A stretch of DNA of 64,000 bases, taken from assembly GCA_023428755.1 (NCBI GenBank), contig JAEYWX010000029.1, positions 62,001-126,000 on the forward strand. The letters are read 5' to 3'. Within the stretch, counting starts at the first letter, position 1; every line of letters begins with the position of its first letter. The notes under the pieces were generated by a model. The model searched no databases. It was not told the origin of the DNA and saw nothing but the letters and a program-made list of their open reading frames with translations. Both the position numbers and the translations under genes were made by a program. This document shows, piece after piece, positions 1 to 7,898 of the stretch. This stretch comes from Bacteroidota bacterium (lineage in GTDB: Bacteria; Bacteroidota; Bacteroidia; Chitinophagales; Chitinophagaceae).

Positions 1-1409
1 CTTCTAAAACTGCAGACATTGCAGGTGATGGTACTACTACTGCAACTGTATTGGCACAGGCAATTATTGCTGAAGGTTTGAAAATGGTGGCTGCCGGTGC
101 AAACCCAATGGATCTGAAGCGTGGTATCGATAAGGCGGTTAGCCTGGTTGTTGCAAACTTAAAAGCACAATCACAAACTGTTGGCAGCGACAGTAAAAAA
201 ATTCAGCAGGTTGCTACTATTTCTGCAAACAACGATGAAACAATCGGTAAGCTGATTGCAGAAGCGTTTGCAAAAGTTGGTAAAGAAGGTGTGATCACTG
301 TTGAAGAAGCAAAAGGTACAGATACTACTGTTGATGTAGTAGAAGGTATGCAGTTCGATCGTGGTTATATTTCTCCCTACTTCGTTACAAACAGCGAAAA
401 AATGGAAGCTGAATTGCAGAACCCATACATCCTTATCTACGATAAGAAGATCTCTGCAATGAAAGATATCCTCCACATCCTGGAGAAAGTTGCACAAAGC
501 GGTCGTCCTTTATTGATCATCTCTGAAGATCTGGAAGGTGAAGCGCTTGCAACATTGGTAGTAAACAAACTCCGTGGTACACTGAAAGTAGCTGCTGTAA
601 AAGCTCCCGGCTTTGGTGACCGCAGAAAAGAAATGTTGACTGATATCGCTATCCTCACTGCTGGTACAGTGATCAGCGAAGAGCAAGGTTACAAACTGGA
701 GAATGCTGATTTGACTTACTTAGGTCAGGCTTCTTCTGTAACAATTGATAAAGACAACACAACAATTGTTGGTGGTAAAGGAAAGAAAACTGATATCACT
801 GCACGTGTTAATCAAATCAAAGCACAAGTTGAAAACACAACTTCTGACTACGATAAAGAAAAATTACAAGAGCGCTTGGCGAAGTTGGCAGGTGGTGTTG
901 CTGTATTGTACATCGGTGCTGCTACTGAAGTGGAAATGAAAGAAAAGAAAGATCGTGTAGATGATGCATTGCATGCAACTCGTGCTGCGGTTGAAGAAGG
1001 TATCGTTCCTGGTGGTGGTGTTGCTTACATCCGTGCATTGGATGCATTGGAAGCAAAAGTTCGTGGTCAAATTGAAGACGAACAAACAGGTATGCAAATC
1101 ATCCGTCGTGCATTGGAAGAACCAATCCGTACATTAACTGCTAACGCAGGTATCGATGGTTCAATTGTTGTACAAAAAATCAAAGAAGGCAAAGCTGACT
1201 TTGGTTTCAATGCACGCACCGAAACATACGAAAATATGTTTAAGGCTGGTGTAATTGATCCAACTAAAGTAAGCCGTGTTGCTTTGGAAAATGCAGCTTC
1301 GATTGCGGGCATGTTGTTAACAACAGAAGCAGTAATTGCTGACAAACCAAAGAAAGAAGAACCACACGCACATGGCGCTCCTGATATGGGCGGCATGGGA
1401 GGTTACTAA
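1..1409 (+). CDS. groL: Chaperonin GroEL (Hsp60), 5' end outside the window
   Basis: Large subunit of the cytosolic GroEL/GroES folding chamber, which encloses unfolded proteins and releases them after ATP hydrolysis. The open frame runs in from the window edge (first full codon at base 3), so roughly the first 80 residues are missing. The visible start reads through the nucleotide-binding motif GDGTTTATVLA. The apical domain follows, then the returning equatorial segment with GGGVAYIRAL, and the chain ends in the typical Gly/Met-rich tail (GGMGGY). Length and order of the visible part match the family with no breaks. groES would be expected just upstream, outside the window. A hairpin follows 84 bases after the stop. 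Identity is very secure. Confidence 0.98.
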   Translation, partial: SKTADIAGDGTTTATVLAQAIIAEGLKMVAAGANPMDLKRGIDKAVSLVVANLKAQSQTVGSDSKKIQQVATISANNDETIGKLIAEAFAKVGKEGVITVEEAKGTDTTVDVVEGMQFDRGYISPYFVTNSEKMEAELQNPYILIYDKKISAMKDILHILEKVAQSGRPLLIISEDLEGEALATLVVNKLRGTLKVAAVKAPGFGDRRKEMLTDIAILTAGTVISEEQGYKLENADLTYLGQASSVTIDKDNTTIVGGKGKKTDITARVNQIKAQVENTTSDYDKEKLQERLAKLAGGVAVLYIGAATEVEMKEKKDRVDDALHATRAAVEEGIVPGGGVAYIRALDALEAKVRGQIEDEQTGMQIIRRALEEPIRTLTANAGIDGSIVVQKIKEGKADFGFNARTETYENMFKAGVIDPTKVSRVALENAASIAGMLLTTEAVIADKPKKEEPHAHGAPDMGGMGGY

Positions 1410-1413
1410 GAAA

Positions 1414-1443
1414 GTACGAAGTGGGAAGTTGGACGTACGAAGT
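1414..1443 (+). repeat. Degenerate low-complexity intergenic repeat
   Basis: Directly after groEL the 9-mer GTACGAAGT occurs twice (1414-1422 and 1435-1443) around GGGAAGTTGGAC. This short G/A/T-rich tandem style recurs after other genes here (61416-61452) and inside two reading frames (16621-16724, 55551-55619). I treat it as one member of a class of short dispersed repeats. No function is visible. Confidence 0.5.
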
Positions 1444-1492
1444 AAAGCCAGCTCAATCACTCAGCTTCATAGTAACAGCTTAACATACAAAC

Positions 1493-1520
1493 AAAGTCCT
1501 CTGGTAAAACAGGGGACTTT
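1493..1520 (+). terminator. Hairpin downstream of groEL
   Basis: An 11-bp stem (1493-1503 with 1510-1520, one G-T pair) closes a 6-nt loop. It lies about 84 bases after the groEL stop. There is no strong T-run after it, so it may act as a transcript end or mRNA stabiliser. Confidence 0.6.
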
Positions 1521-1557
1521 GCATTTCAATGATTCATCACGATTAAAAACATGCGAC

Positions 1558-1680
1558 ATGAAAACAAGAAACATGCTTTTACCGTTTATGCAGAAATTGA
1601 AAAGCAAACTGAATCTGATTTTTCAATGGATGAATAAAAAGGACGATGATTTTTTTGATAATCCGTATGTGATTTATTAA
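1558..1680 (+). CDS. Possible 40-residue peptide between two hairpins
   Basis: Short frame starting ATG AAA ACA at 1558 and ending TAA at 1680. The product is basic and hydrophobic at first (LLPFMQKLKSKLNLIFQW), then acidic, ending in DDFFDNPYVIY. It fills the space between the groEL hairpin and the terminator at 1687-1713. No clear ribosome-binding site is visible and I do not recognise the product. It could be a chance frame. The neat placement just before a terminator is the only support. Confidence 0.3.
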   Translation: MKTRNMLLPFMQKLKSKLNLIFQWMNKKDDDFFDNPYVIY

Positions 1681-1686
1681 GTAAGA

Positions 1687-1720
1687 AATGTCCCGTCATA
1701 ACAACGGGGCATTTTTCTTT
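1687..1720. terminator. Bidirectional intrinsic terminator
   Basis: A 10-bp stem (1687-1696 with 1704-1713, one G-T pair), 7-nt loop, then TTTCTTT. The opposite strand also ends in a T-rich stretch. It separates the groEL side from the convergent LRR gene and can serve both directions. Confidence 0.75.
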
Positions 1721-2259
1721 TAGTACGTCCAGTCGTCTTTTTTCTTTACTGTAAAGTCTTTATGATTCACAATGAGTTGGCAATCAGGAAATCGATTGGC
1801 AAGTATTGTCAATTCATCGGTATGTTGTTCCGGTTCATCAACACCAATTAATAAGGTATGTAATGGATGGTGATCTGCTAACTGCAAAGCGCCTTTCAAA
1901 CTGATGGAAGTACCATCGATATGCAGCAGCTCAAGTCCTTTTATGTTGTTGATATGCGGCATTGCATCATCATCAATATGCCTGCATCCTTTCAAACGGA
2001 GTTCTTTCAAAAAGCTGAGTTTTGTAAGCAGCTCAATACTGTCGTTTGTAATATCCGTTTCATCGAGGTCGAGCATGTTGATCGATTGTACATGCTGTAT
2101 CATCAGTTCAATCTGCTCATCTTCTACATGGTCCCAGATGCGAAAGTTAACACGCTCCAGGTGCACAGGAATTCCATCAGGCAATTGCGGTTTGCTGAAG
2201 AAAGCAAATGTTGCCCAGAATTGTTCTTCTTTCAGTTTTTGTTTTTTCTTTTTTCGCAC
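1720..2259 (-). CDS. Leucine-rich-repeat-like hypothetical protein
   Basis: 179-residue cytosolic protein with no signal peptide. The start is very basic (MRKKKKQKLKEEQ). The middle carries three or four irregular leucine-rich repeats, seen as spaced L/I patterns such as INMLDLDETDITNDS, LKELRLKGCRHIDDD and LELLHIDGTSI. Such repeats usually make a binding surface, and no enzyme motif is visible. It lies 11 bases after the nhaA stop on the same strand, so it is probably cotranscribed with that antiporter. Whether the pairing is functional is unknown. The fold call is moderate and the function is unassigned. Confidence 0.7.
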   Translation of the reverse strand: MRKKKKQKLKEEQFWATFAFFSKPQLPDGIPVHLERVNFRIWDHVEDEQIELMIQHVQSINMLDLDETDITNDSIELLTKLSFLKELRLKGCRHIDDDAMPHINNIKGLELLHIDGTSISLKGALQLADHHPLHTLLIGVDEPEQHTDELTILANRFPDCQLIVNHKDFTVKKKDDWTY

Positions 2260-2270
2260 CGTTCCATTGT

Positions 2271-3413
2271 TTAGGCAGCTTCCTTCTTCAGTGTAAATTT
2301 CAACAATAGAAACCCAAGCAAGCCTGCTGTTAGTGAGGAAAGTAAGATCACGAGTTTTGCGTTGTTAATGATCGTTTCATTATCAAACGCAAGCAGTGTG
2401 ATAAAGATGGACATGGTAAAGCCAATTCCTCCCAGTAAGCCAACACCAAAAATATGTTTCCAGTTGAGATCTGCCGGCAGTTTACAGAAGCCTAAAGCAA
2501 CTGCTATGAACGTTAGGAAAAATATTCCAAGTGGTTTTCCAACAATCAGCCCCAATGCAATACCGATGCTGTAATTTTCGGTAAGCGTTTGTGTAATATC
2601 ACCACTGATCACAATGGCAGTATTCGCCAATGCAAAAATGGGAAGGATGATGAAGGCAACCGGCTTGTGCAAAGCATGTTGTAAAATGTATGAGGTTGAT
2701 TTTTCATCACCATTACCAAATGGAATTGCAAACGCCAGTAACACGCCGGTAATGGTAGCATGTACGCCGGAGTGCAACATAAAGTACCACATGGCTATAC
2801 CTCCCAGTAAATAGGGAATCAGGTTTCTTACTTTCAGGCGGTTCAGTATCAGTAATGCAACAAATATCCCTAGTGCAATAATCAGGTTGGTCCACAATAA
2901 TGTTTTTGTATAAAAAATTGCGATCACCAGTATGGCACACAAATCATCGATCACTGCAAGGGCTGTTAAAAAAACTTTTAGGGAAGTAGGAACTTTATTT
3001 CCGAGCAAGGAAAGAATACCTAATGCAAATGCAATATCTGTTGCCATGGGAATACCGGCGCCGGATTGTGTGGCAGTTCCAAAATTGAATAACAGGTATA
3101 AACCGGCTGGCACAACTAATCCTCCCAATGCACCAAACATCGGCAGCAAAGTATCTTTTATATTTGATAATTCTCCTTTATAAATTTCACGCTCCAACTC
3201 CAGACCGATCAACAGAAAAAAGATCGCCATCAATGCATCATTTACCCAATGCTCTACCGAAAGACCTCCCAATTTTGATTGCCAGAAAGCATGATACCCT
3301 TCAACCCAGCCAGAGTTAGCGATCAGTAATGAAACCACTGTACATGCAATCAATGTTAAGCCACCTGCTTTTTCACTGTCAAAAAAATCCTTAAATAATT
3401 TGGTTGCATTCAT
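2271..3413 (-). CDS. nhaA: Na+/H+ antiporter NhaA
   Basis: Inner-membrane antiporter that exchanges cytoplasmic Na+ for external protons, for salt and alkaline pH homeostasis. The 380 residues are nearly all hydrophobic helices, as in the family. The ion-binding aspartate pair is present in VIDDLCAIL (D156-D157, equivalent to D163-D164 of E. coli NhaA). The discontinuous-helix region ATDIAFALGIL and the N-terminal GIxLI-like helix are also recognisable. The start at 3413 gives the usual amphipathic N-terminus (MNATKLFKDFFDSEKAGG). The downstream LRR-like gene follows after 11 bases. No broken motif seen. Confidence 0.96.
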   Translation of the reverse strand: MNATKLFKDFFDSEKAGGLTLIACTVVSLLIANSGWVEGYHAFWQSKLGGLSVEHWVNDALMAIFFLLIGLELEREIYKGELSNIKDTLLPMFGALGGLVVPAGLYLLFNFGTATQSGAGIPMATDIAFALGILSLLGNKVPTSLKVFLTALAVIDDLCAILVIAIFYTKTLLWTNLIIALGIFVALLILNRLKVRNLIPYLLGGIAMWYFMLHSGVHATITGVLLAFAIPFGNGDEKSTSYILQHALHKPVAFIILPIFALANTAIVISGDITQTLTENYSIGIALGLIVGKPLGIFFLTFIAVALGFCKLPADLNWKHIFGVGLLGGIGFTMSIFITLLAFDNETIINNAKLVILLSSLTAGLLGFLLLKFTLKKEAA

Positions 3414-3564
3414 ATCGTCTTATTTAAACTGGAAAACTGCCTGTTTGCAATACAGGAATTGGAACTTGTGCTGAGTGCTGCGAAGTTACTGAATTTACCA
3501 GAAGTGGCAGATTACAACAAGTGAGTTGCAGCTTAAAAAGAAAGCAACACAGCAGTAAAAAATA

Positions 3565-4239
3565 TCAGGCGGAAGCGTTTTGTATGGCCGCTTTCACGAT
3601 CAAATACTGTGCAGCAGCGTAAGTTAACATTACGCCCAATCCAAGATACACACTGCTGTAAGCAAAAAGATTTACGGCAAGCAGTGAATCAGAAATTACA
3701 AATAACAAAGCACCAACGATAAACAGCGACGCAACATTGTTGTTTATTTTATGCCGCAGATTGATACTTAGTAACAACATAGTGCCAATAGTAATACCAT
3801 ACACAGTAACAGGAATTTTCATAGCAGCTAAATAGGGGAACAGCAACCATAAAAAAAGAAGAATATACAACAGCACCGGAACAGCGATCAATGGTTGATC
3901 TTGCACCAGCCCTTTCTTGCCGGGCTGGCAACGTAGAAAGTAGAGAATGTAAAACACATGTGCCAGCAGAAACGAGATCAACCCCGGAATAAAAATACCC
4001 TTCATCTGCAATAACACATCACCCGCCCATGAAAAAAGTAAAGCAGAAAAAATAAAGCGGAACAAATTGCTGTTTCTCTTGGGGGAGGCAACATAAAAGC
4101 CCAACATCAGCAAGGGCATCAACAAAGGTTTGGTAAACCAGCGCAGTTGCGGTTGCTGCAAATAGATCAACAACAGTTCACATACAACCACCACTGCATA
4201 GATGCGAAAGATGATGATTGACTGTTGTTTCATTGCCAA
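3565..4239 (-). CDS. YhhN/TMEM86 family membrane protein (lysoplasmalogenase-like)
   Basis: 224-residue integral membrane protein with about seven or eight hydrophobic helices. The family signatures are visible: KPLLMPLL near residue 38, SWAGDVLLQ, a helix with LLAHVFYILYF, and FVISDSLLAV near the end, with the conserved acidic residues of the GD and SD motifs. Characterised relatives (TMEM86) hydrolyse the vinyl ether bond of lysoplasmalogens. Bacterial YhhN roles are less certain. The start lies three bases after the stop of the upstream SPOR gene, so the two are probably translationally coupled. A second ATG two codons in (4233) could also be the start. Confidence 0.85.
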   Translation of the reverse strand: MAMKQQSIIIFRIYAVVVVCELLLIYLQQPQLRWFTKPLLMPLLMLGFYVASPKRNSNLFRFIFSALLFSWAGDVLLQMKGIFIPGLISFLLAHVFYILYFLRCQPGKKGLVQDQPLIAVPVLLYILLFLWLLFPYLAAMKIPVTVYGITIGTMLLLSINLRHKINNNVASLFIVGALLFVISDSLLAVNLFAYSSVYLGLGVMLTYAAAQYLIVKAAIQNASA

Positions 4240-4242
4240 TGA

Positions 4243-5178
4243 TTAATTCATGAGTCTTGGTTTCCACAAATAGAATTTGCGGAGCGAATCCATTACATAC
4301 GCACTATCGGTTAATGGACGGTTCACCTGCAGCACTACACGATATGTACTGCTGTCTTTTTGATTGACGCTTACATCAAACCCACGGATCTTCAGTGCTT
4401 CCACCCGGCGGTCGGCAGCAGCTTTTGTTTTCAACTGATCAACGATCAATTGAAACGATCCTGCGGTTGAAGTAGTTTGTACAGGTGCAGGTGTTGTTAC
4501 AACAGGAGTAGTATCAACAGTTGCAGGTTGTGCAGTATCCATTGCAAGGCTCATGGTATCAATAACGGGTGCAACAGTATCCATCGCTGCCTGTTGTTCG
4601 TTTTGTACAGTTTCTTCAGGTTCGGAGGGCTTCATCTTTTGCAAGTATAAATAAATGCCCCATCCCACCAATACCACTGCTACAAGGCTGCCAAAAATAA
4701 TGAACGGCTTTTTTGAGCTCTTACGTTCTTCATGTGAAAAATCAATTACCTCTTCACCATCAGCAACTACTGTACGGTCACGTACATGATCGGTATTGAT
4801 CGAATCAATTTTTTCCAGTGCCGGACTTCCCTGTTCAAACTGAAATTGATTATCTCGTGTTTTGGTGAGCGAACCAACGCCTTTAATGGGGAAGGGTTTG
4901 CCTATATTGAGCAATTGTAAACCGGTGCTGATGTACGATTCAAGATCGCTCATGGCCAGTGGTTTCATTTTGCCTGTTTGCTGCACCAGAAATTGCAGCA
5001 ACTCATCATTCAAGGGCGCATTACGGTCCTGTGTAAACGAAATGGTATTTTCGGGCCATCCTTCCTCTTTCAGTTCATACACATTTACAGAAGGATCAAG
5101 GTCAAAACGTCCGAGCCCCGGAAGGGTGAGCGATTTCTCTTTGTACAAGTACTGTGATAGAATGTCCTGGATTTTCAC
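4243..5178 (-). CDS. HU-CCDC81-like / SPOR domain membrane protein
   Basis: 311-residue protein with three parts. Residues 1-120 resemble the duplicated HU-CCDC81 domain of Bacteroidota (LTLPGLGRFDLDP, then GKPFPIKGVGSL). A single membrane helix lies near residue 165 (FIIFGSLVAVVLVGWGIYLYL region). A Thr/Pro/Val-rich periplasmic spacer leads to a C-terminal SPOR domain (FQLIVDQLKTKAAADRRVEAL onward). SPOR domains bind denuded septal peptidoglycan, so a role at the division site is likely, with the HU-like part in the cytoplasm possibly contacting DNA. A promoter with a perfect -7 box lies just upstream (5192-5226). The YhhN gene follows after three bases. Confidence 0.88.
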   Translation of the reverse strand: MKIQDILSQYLYKEKSLTLPGLGRFDLDPSVNVYELKEEGWPENTISFTQDRNAPLNDELLQFLVQQTGKMKPLAMSDLESYISTGLQLLNIGKPFPIKGVGSLTKTRDNQFQFEQGSPALEKIDSINTDHVRDRTVVADGEEVIDFSHEERKSSKKPFIIFGSLVAVVLVGWGIYLYLQKMKPSEPEETVQNEQQAAMDTVAPVIDTMSLAMDTAQPATVDTTPVVTTPAPVQTTSTAGSFQLIVDQLKTKAAADRRVEALKIRGFDVSVNQKDSSTYRVVLQVNRPLTDSAYVMDSLRKFYLWKPRLMN

Positions 5179-5191
5179 GGATAATTTTTTT

Positions 5192-5226
5192 CAAACATAC
5201 TTAAAAACCTGCTTTTCTCACACAAA
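5192..5226 (-). promoter_or_regulatory. Bacteroidota-type promoter for the HU/SPOR gene
   Basis: On the minus strand the -7 box TATGTTTG (5192-5199) matches TAnnTTTG exactly, and TTTG occurs 23 bases upstream (5223-5226). The start codon at 5178 would give a very short leader. Confidence 0.6.
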
Positions 5227-5334
5227 ATGCCGGAGTAGCTGTTTTATTACAGTGTTTTGCTTATACAAAACCGGTGATTTCAGCCCGTTCGCCAAATCTT
5301 CGTGAAATATATGCCGGCGCTGCCTGCTCTTGCC

Positions 5335-5342
5335 TACATTTG
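5335..5342 (+). promoter_or_regulatory. -7 box (TACATTTG) upstream of the 108-residue membrane protein
   Basis: Exact match to TAnnTTTG 13 bases before the ATG at 5356. No clear TTTG -33 box was found at the usual distance. Confidence 0.45.
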
Positions 5343-5355
5343 CAAAAAACAGTAG

Positions 5356-5682
5356 ATGCTGTCAGCGCAAGACAAAGAGTTTATCGAGTGGTGGGAGAAA
5401 AACCGCAACTCTGAAAAAAAGCTGATGAACCAGTTATTGGTTGGTTTGCCGCTTGGTGTGGCTTTTGGATTGCCCATGCTGCTGAGCTTTTTGTTCAGAG
5501 GTTGGTTTAAGCGGATGCCCTATGTATCTGGCTCACAATTCACGCTTATTTTAATTGCAGTATTATCGATCATTGTGTTTTATGCCATTTTTAAAATGCG
5601 GTTTAAATGGGAAATGAATGAGCAGCGATATGCCGAATTAAAACAAAAGGAGAAAGCAGAAGCAACGTTGCCGGAAAGCTGA
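5356..5682 (+). CDS. Small two-helix membrane protein, unknown function
   Basis: 108 residues. An acidic/basic start (MLSAQDKEFIEWWEKNRNSE) precedes two hydrophobic helices near residues 28-47 and 60-80. The tail is charged, with EQRYAELKQKEKAE, probably a short coiled coil in the cytoplasm. I do not recognise a named family. It is preceded by a good -7 box and followed 63 bases later by the FKBP lipoprotein gene on the same strand. These may form a unit, though the product types give no functional link. Confidence 0.75.
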   Translation: MLSAQDKEFIEWWEKNRNSEKKLMNQLLVGLPLGVAFGLPMLLSFLFRGWFKRMPYVSGSQFTLILIAVLSIIVFYAIFKMRFKWEMNEQRYAELKQKEKAEATLPES

Positions 5683-5745
5683 TTGTCATTACTAAGTTGA
5701 AACAGCAACTGAAAAATTAAATTAAGAATCAATTCAAAAGAAGTT

Positions 5746-6255
5746 ATGATGAAGTATTTGTTATCGTTCGTAATGGTTGTTACAGTGTTAAGCGCCTGTA
5801 AGAAAAAAGGAGGATGTGATGCTACTGTTGGAAATACATCTGCTTCTGCACAGGAAGAAGCAATGGTTACAGATTATATTGCTGCCAATAATATTACCGG
5901 CGCAGTGGAACTCGGCAGCTCAGGATTGTATTATGTAATTGAAACACCCGGCAACAGTAAAAAACCTGGCCTTTGCACAACCGTAGCCGTAAAGTATGTG
6001 GGTAGATTAACAGACGGAACCATTTTTGATCAAACAACCGGAACGAACACAGCTGTTTTTTCATTAGACAGATTAATTGAATCGTGGCAACGTACCATTC
6101 CATTATTGGGTGAGGGTGGGAAAATAAAATTGATTGTACCTCCGGCATTGGGCTATGGCGCTACCGGCTCATTTAATCCAAATACCGGCCAATATTCAAT
6201 TCCGCCAAATGCAGTTTTAATATTTGATATTGAACTGGTAACAGTAGCCAGCTAA
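5746..6255 (+). CDS. FKBP-type peptidyl-prolyl cis-trans isomerase, lipoprotein
   Basis: 169-residue folding helper that speeds cis/trans isomerisation of X-Pro bonds, here placed outside the inner membrane. Residues 1-18 form a lipoprotein signal ending in the lipobox LSAC. A short linker follows, then one FKBP domain (about 60-168) with VAVKYVGRLTDGTIFDQT, the strand ending GEGGKIKLIVPPALGYG and IPPNAVLIFDIELV. All core strands of the family are present. The ATG at 5746 is followed at once by a second codon ATG, so either may be used. A strong intrinsic terminator sits right after it. Confidence 0.93.
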   Translation: MMKYLLSFVMVVTVLSACKKKGGCDATVGNTSASAQEEAMVTDYIAANNITGAVELGSSGLYYVIETPGNSKKPGLCTTVAVKYVGRLTDGTIFDQTTGTNTAVFSLDRLIESWQRTIPLLGEGGKIKLIVPPALGYGATGSFNPNTGQYSIPPNAVLIFDIELVTVAS

Positions 6256-6272
6256 AAAAATCAACTTATTGT

Positions 6273-6306
6273 AAAGCTTCTGCAAATAAATGCAGGAGCT
6301 TTTTTT
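6273..6306 (+). terminator. Intrinsic terminator after the FKBP gene
   Basis: A 12-bp stem (6273-6284 with 6291-6302, one G-T pair), 6-nt loop, and a T-run overlapping the 3' arm up to 6306. Textbook form. Confidence 0.88.
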
Positions 6307-6313
6307 GTTTACC

Positions 6314-6321
6314 TACTTTTG
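6314..6321 (+). promoter_or_regulatory. -7 box (TACTTTTG) upstream of serine deaminase
   Basis: Exact TAnnTTTG match lying 15 bases before the TTG start at 6337, immediately after the FKBP terminator. This supports independent transcription of sdaA. A -33 box is not obvious. Confidence 0.45.
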
Positions 6322-6336
6322 TAAAAAATCAATCGC

Positions 6337-7764
6337 TTGTCGTACGAACCTATTTCCGTTTTTGATATGTTTAAGATCGGCGTTGGCCCATCCAGCAGCC
6401 ATACGCTGGGGCCTTGGCGTGCCGCTCAACGTTTTGTTCAATCCATCCAAACAATACAACCCTTAGAGCAAGTAGTAACTGTGCGTGTGTTATTGTATGG
6501 TTCGTTGGCAAAAACAGGAAAAGGGCATGGAACCGATGTGGCCATTCAACTCGGTTTGTGTGGAGATGATCCCGTGACATTTGATGTACAATCGATCGAT
6601 GCCAAGATCAGCGATATTGCTGCCATGAAAGAACTTGTATTGGGTGGGCGACATGAAATTCAATTCGACCCAAAAGAGGATATTGAATTCCTGATGACAG
6701 AGAGTTTACCGTTTCATCCCAATGCCGTTACATTTCTTGCTTCCTTTCAGGACGGGACTTCCGTTGCAGAAACATACTATTCCATTGGTGGCGGCTTTGT
6801 AGTAAAAGAAAACGAAGAAACTACCGGCCATGCACAGGTGCAGTTGCCGTTTCCGGTTGATACAGCCCAGGACCTGCTGCACTGGTGTATGAAAACCGGC
6901 ATGAGCATCAGCGAAGTTGTCATGGAAAATGAAAACGCATGGCGTAGTGAAGAAGAAACAAAGCAAGGGGTACTCAACATTTGGCGGGTAATGCATGAGT
7001 GTATGTACAAAGGTTGTCATACCGAAGGGTATTTACCCGGTGGTTTGAATGTGAAACGACGTGGTGCAGGGTTGAATAAAAAATTACTACAGCAAAAGCC
7101 GTATACAAATTTCCGGGAGTGGGTGGAAGCCATCCGCAGTGGTGGGAACGATTTTAAATACACACTCGATTGGGTAAGTTGTTTTGCCTTAGCAGTGAAT
7201 GAAGAAAACGCATCTTTCGGAAGGGTGGTAACGGCACCTACCAATGGTGCAGCGGGTGTTATTCCGGCGGTGCTGATGTATTACGTTTGTTTTTGCAATG
7301 GCCTCGACGAAGAAAAGATCATCCGGTTTTTATTAACGGCTTCTGAAGTGGGCAGCATTTTCAAAAAAGGCTCCACCATTTCTGCTGCTATGGGTGGATG
7401 CCAGGCAGAGATCGGTGTATCCAGTGCCATGGCAGCCGCTGCTTTAACCGAATGTATGGGTGGCACACAGCGGCAGGTATTAATGGCCAGTGAAATTGCC
7501 ATGGAACATCACCTTGGGTTAACCTGCGATCCCATTGCAGGGTTGGTGCAGGTGCCCTGTATCGAGCGTAATACGATGGGAGCCATCAAGGCCATCACCG
7601 CCTCACAACTGGCGCTGCAAAGCACCCCTGATTACGCAAAGGTTTCACTCGATGCTGTAGTAAAAACCATGTGGGATACAGCGAAAGATATGAATCACAA
7701 ATACAAGGAAACAGCCGAGGGCGGACTGGCCATCAATATCCCCATTGCACTTCCGGAGTGCTGA
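6337..7764 (+). CDS. sdaA: L-serine ammonia-lyase, iron-sulfur type
   Basis: 475-residue cytosolic enzyme that deaminates L-serine to pyruvate and ammonia using a [4Fe-4S] cluster. It is the fused alpha-beta form: the beta part opens with SVFDMFKIGVGPSSSHT and the catalytic part ends with GGLAINIPIALPEC. Three likely cluster ligands are C355, C397 and C408. Their spacing (42 and 11) equals that of the E. coli SdaA ligands. The start is a TTG at 6337, chosen because the next ATG (MFK) would cut into the conserved first motif. A -7 box sits just upstream. Confident. Confidence 0.95.
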   Translation: MSYEPISVFDMFKIGVGPSSSHTLGPWRAAQRFVQSIQTIQPLEQVVTVRVLLYGSLAKTGKGHGTDVAIQLGLCGDDPVTFDVQSIDAKISDIAAMKELVLGGRHEIQFDPKEDIEFLMTESLPFHPNAVTFLASFQDGTSVAETYYSIGGGFVVKENEETTGHAQVQLPFPVDTAQDLLHWCMKTGMSISEVVMENENAWRSEEETKQGVLNIWRVMHECMYKGCHTEGYLPGGLNVKRRGAGLNKKLLQQKPYTNFREWVEAIRSGGNDFKYTLDWVSCFALAVNEENASFGRVVTAPTNGAAGVIPAVLMYYVCFCNGLDEEKIIRFLLTASEVGSIFKKGSTISAAMGGCQAEIGVSSAMAAAALTECMGGTQRQVLMASEIAMEHHLGLTCDPIAGLVQVPCIERNTMGAIKAITASQLALQSTPDYAKVSLDAVVKTMWDTAKDMNHKYKETAEGGLAINIPIALPEC

Positions 7765-7898
7765 TGACCGTTAGTTGTTAAAAAAAACAAAATCGGCAAA
7801 CAATATTGGCGAAATGCTGTTCTTTTGCAAACAATTTCAAAACATGTTCAAAGGAGCAGTTTTAAATCAGTAACTTTCTTTAACACAACGGTGAACTA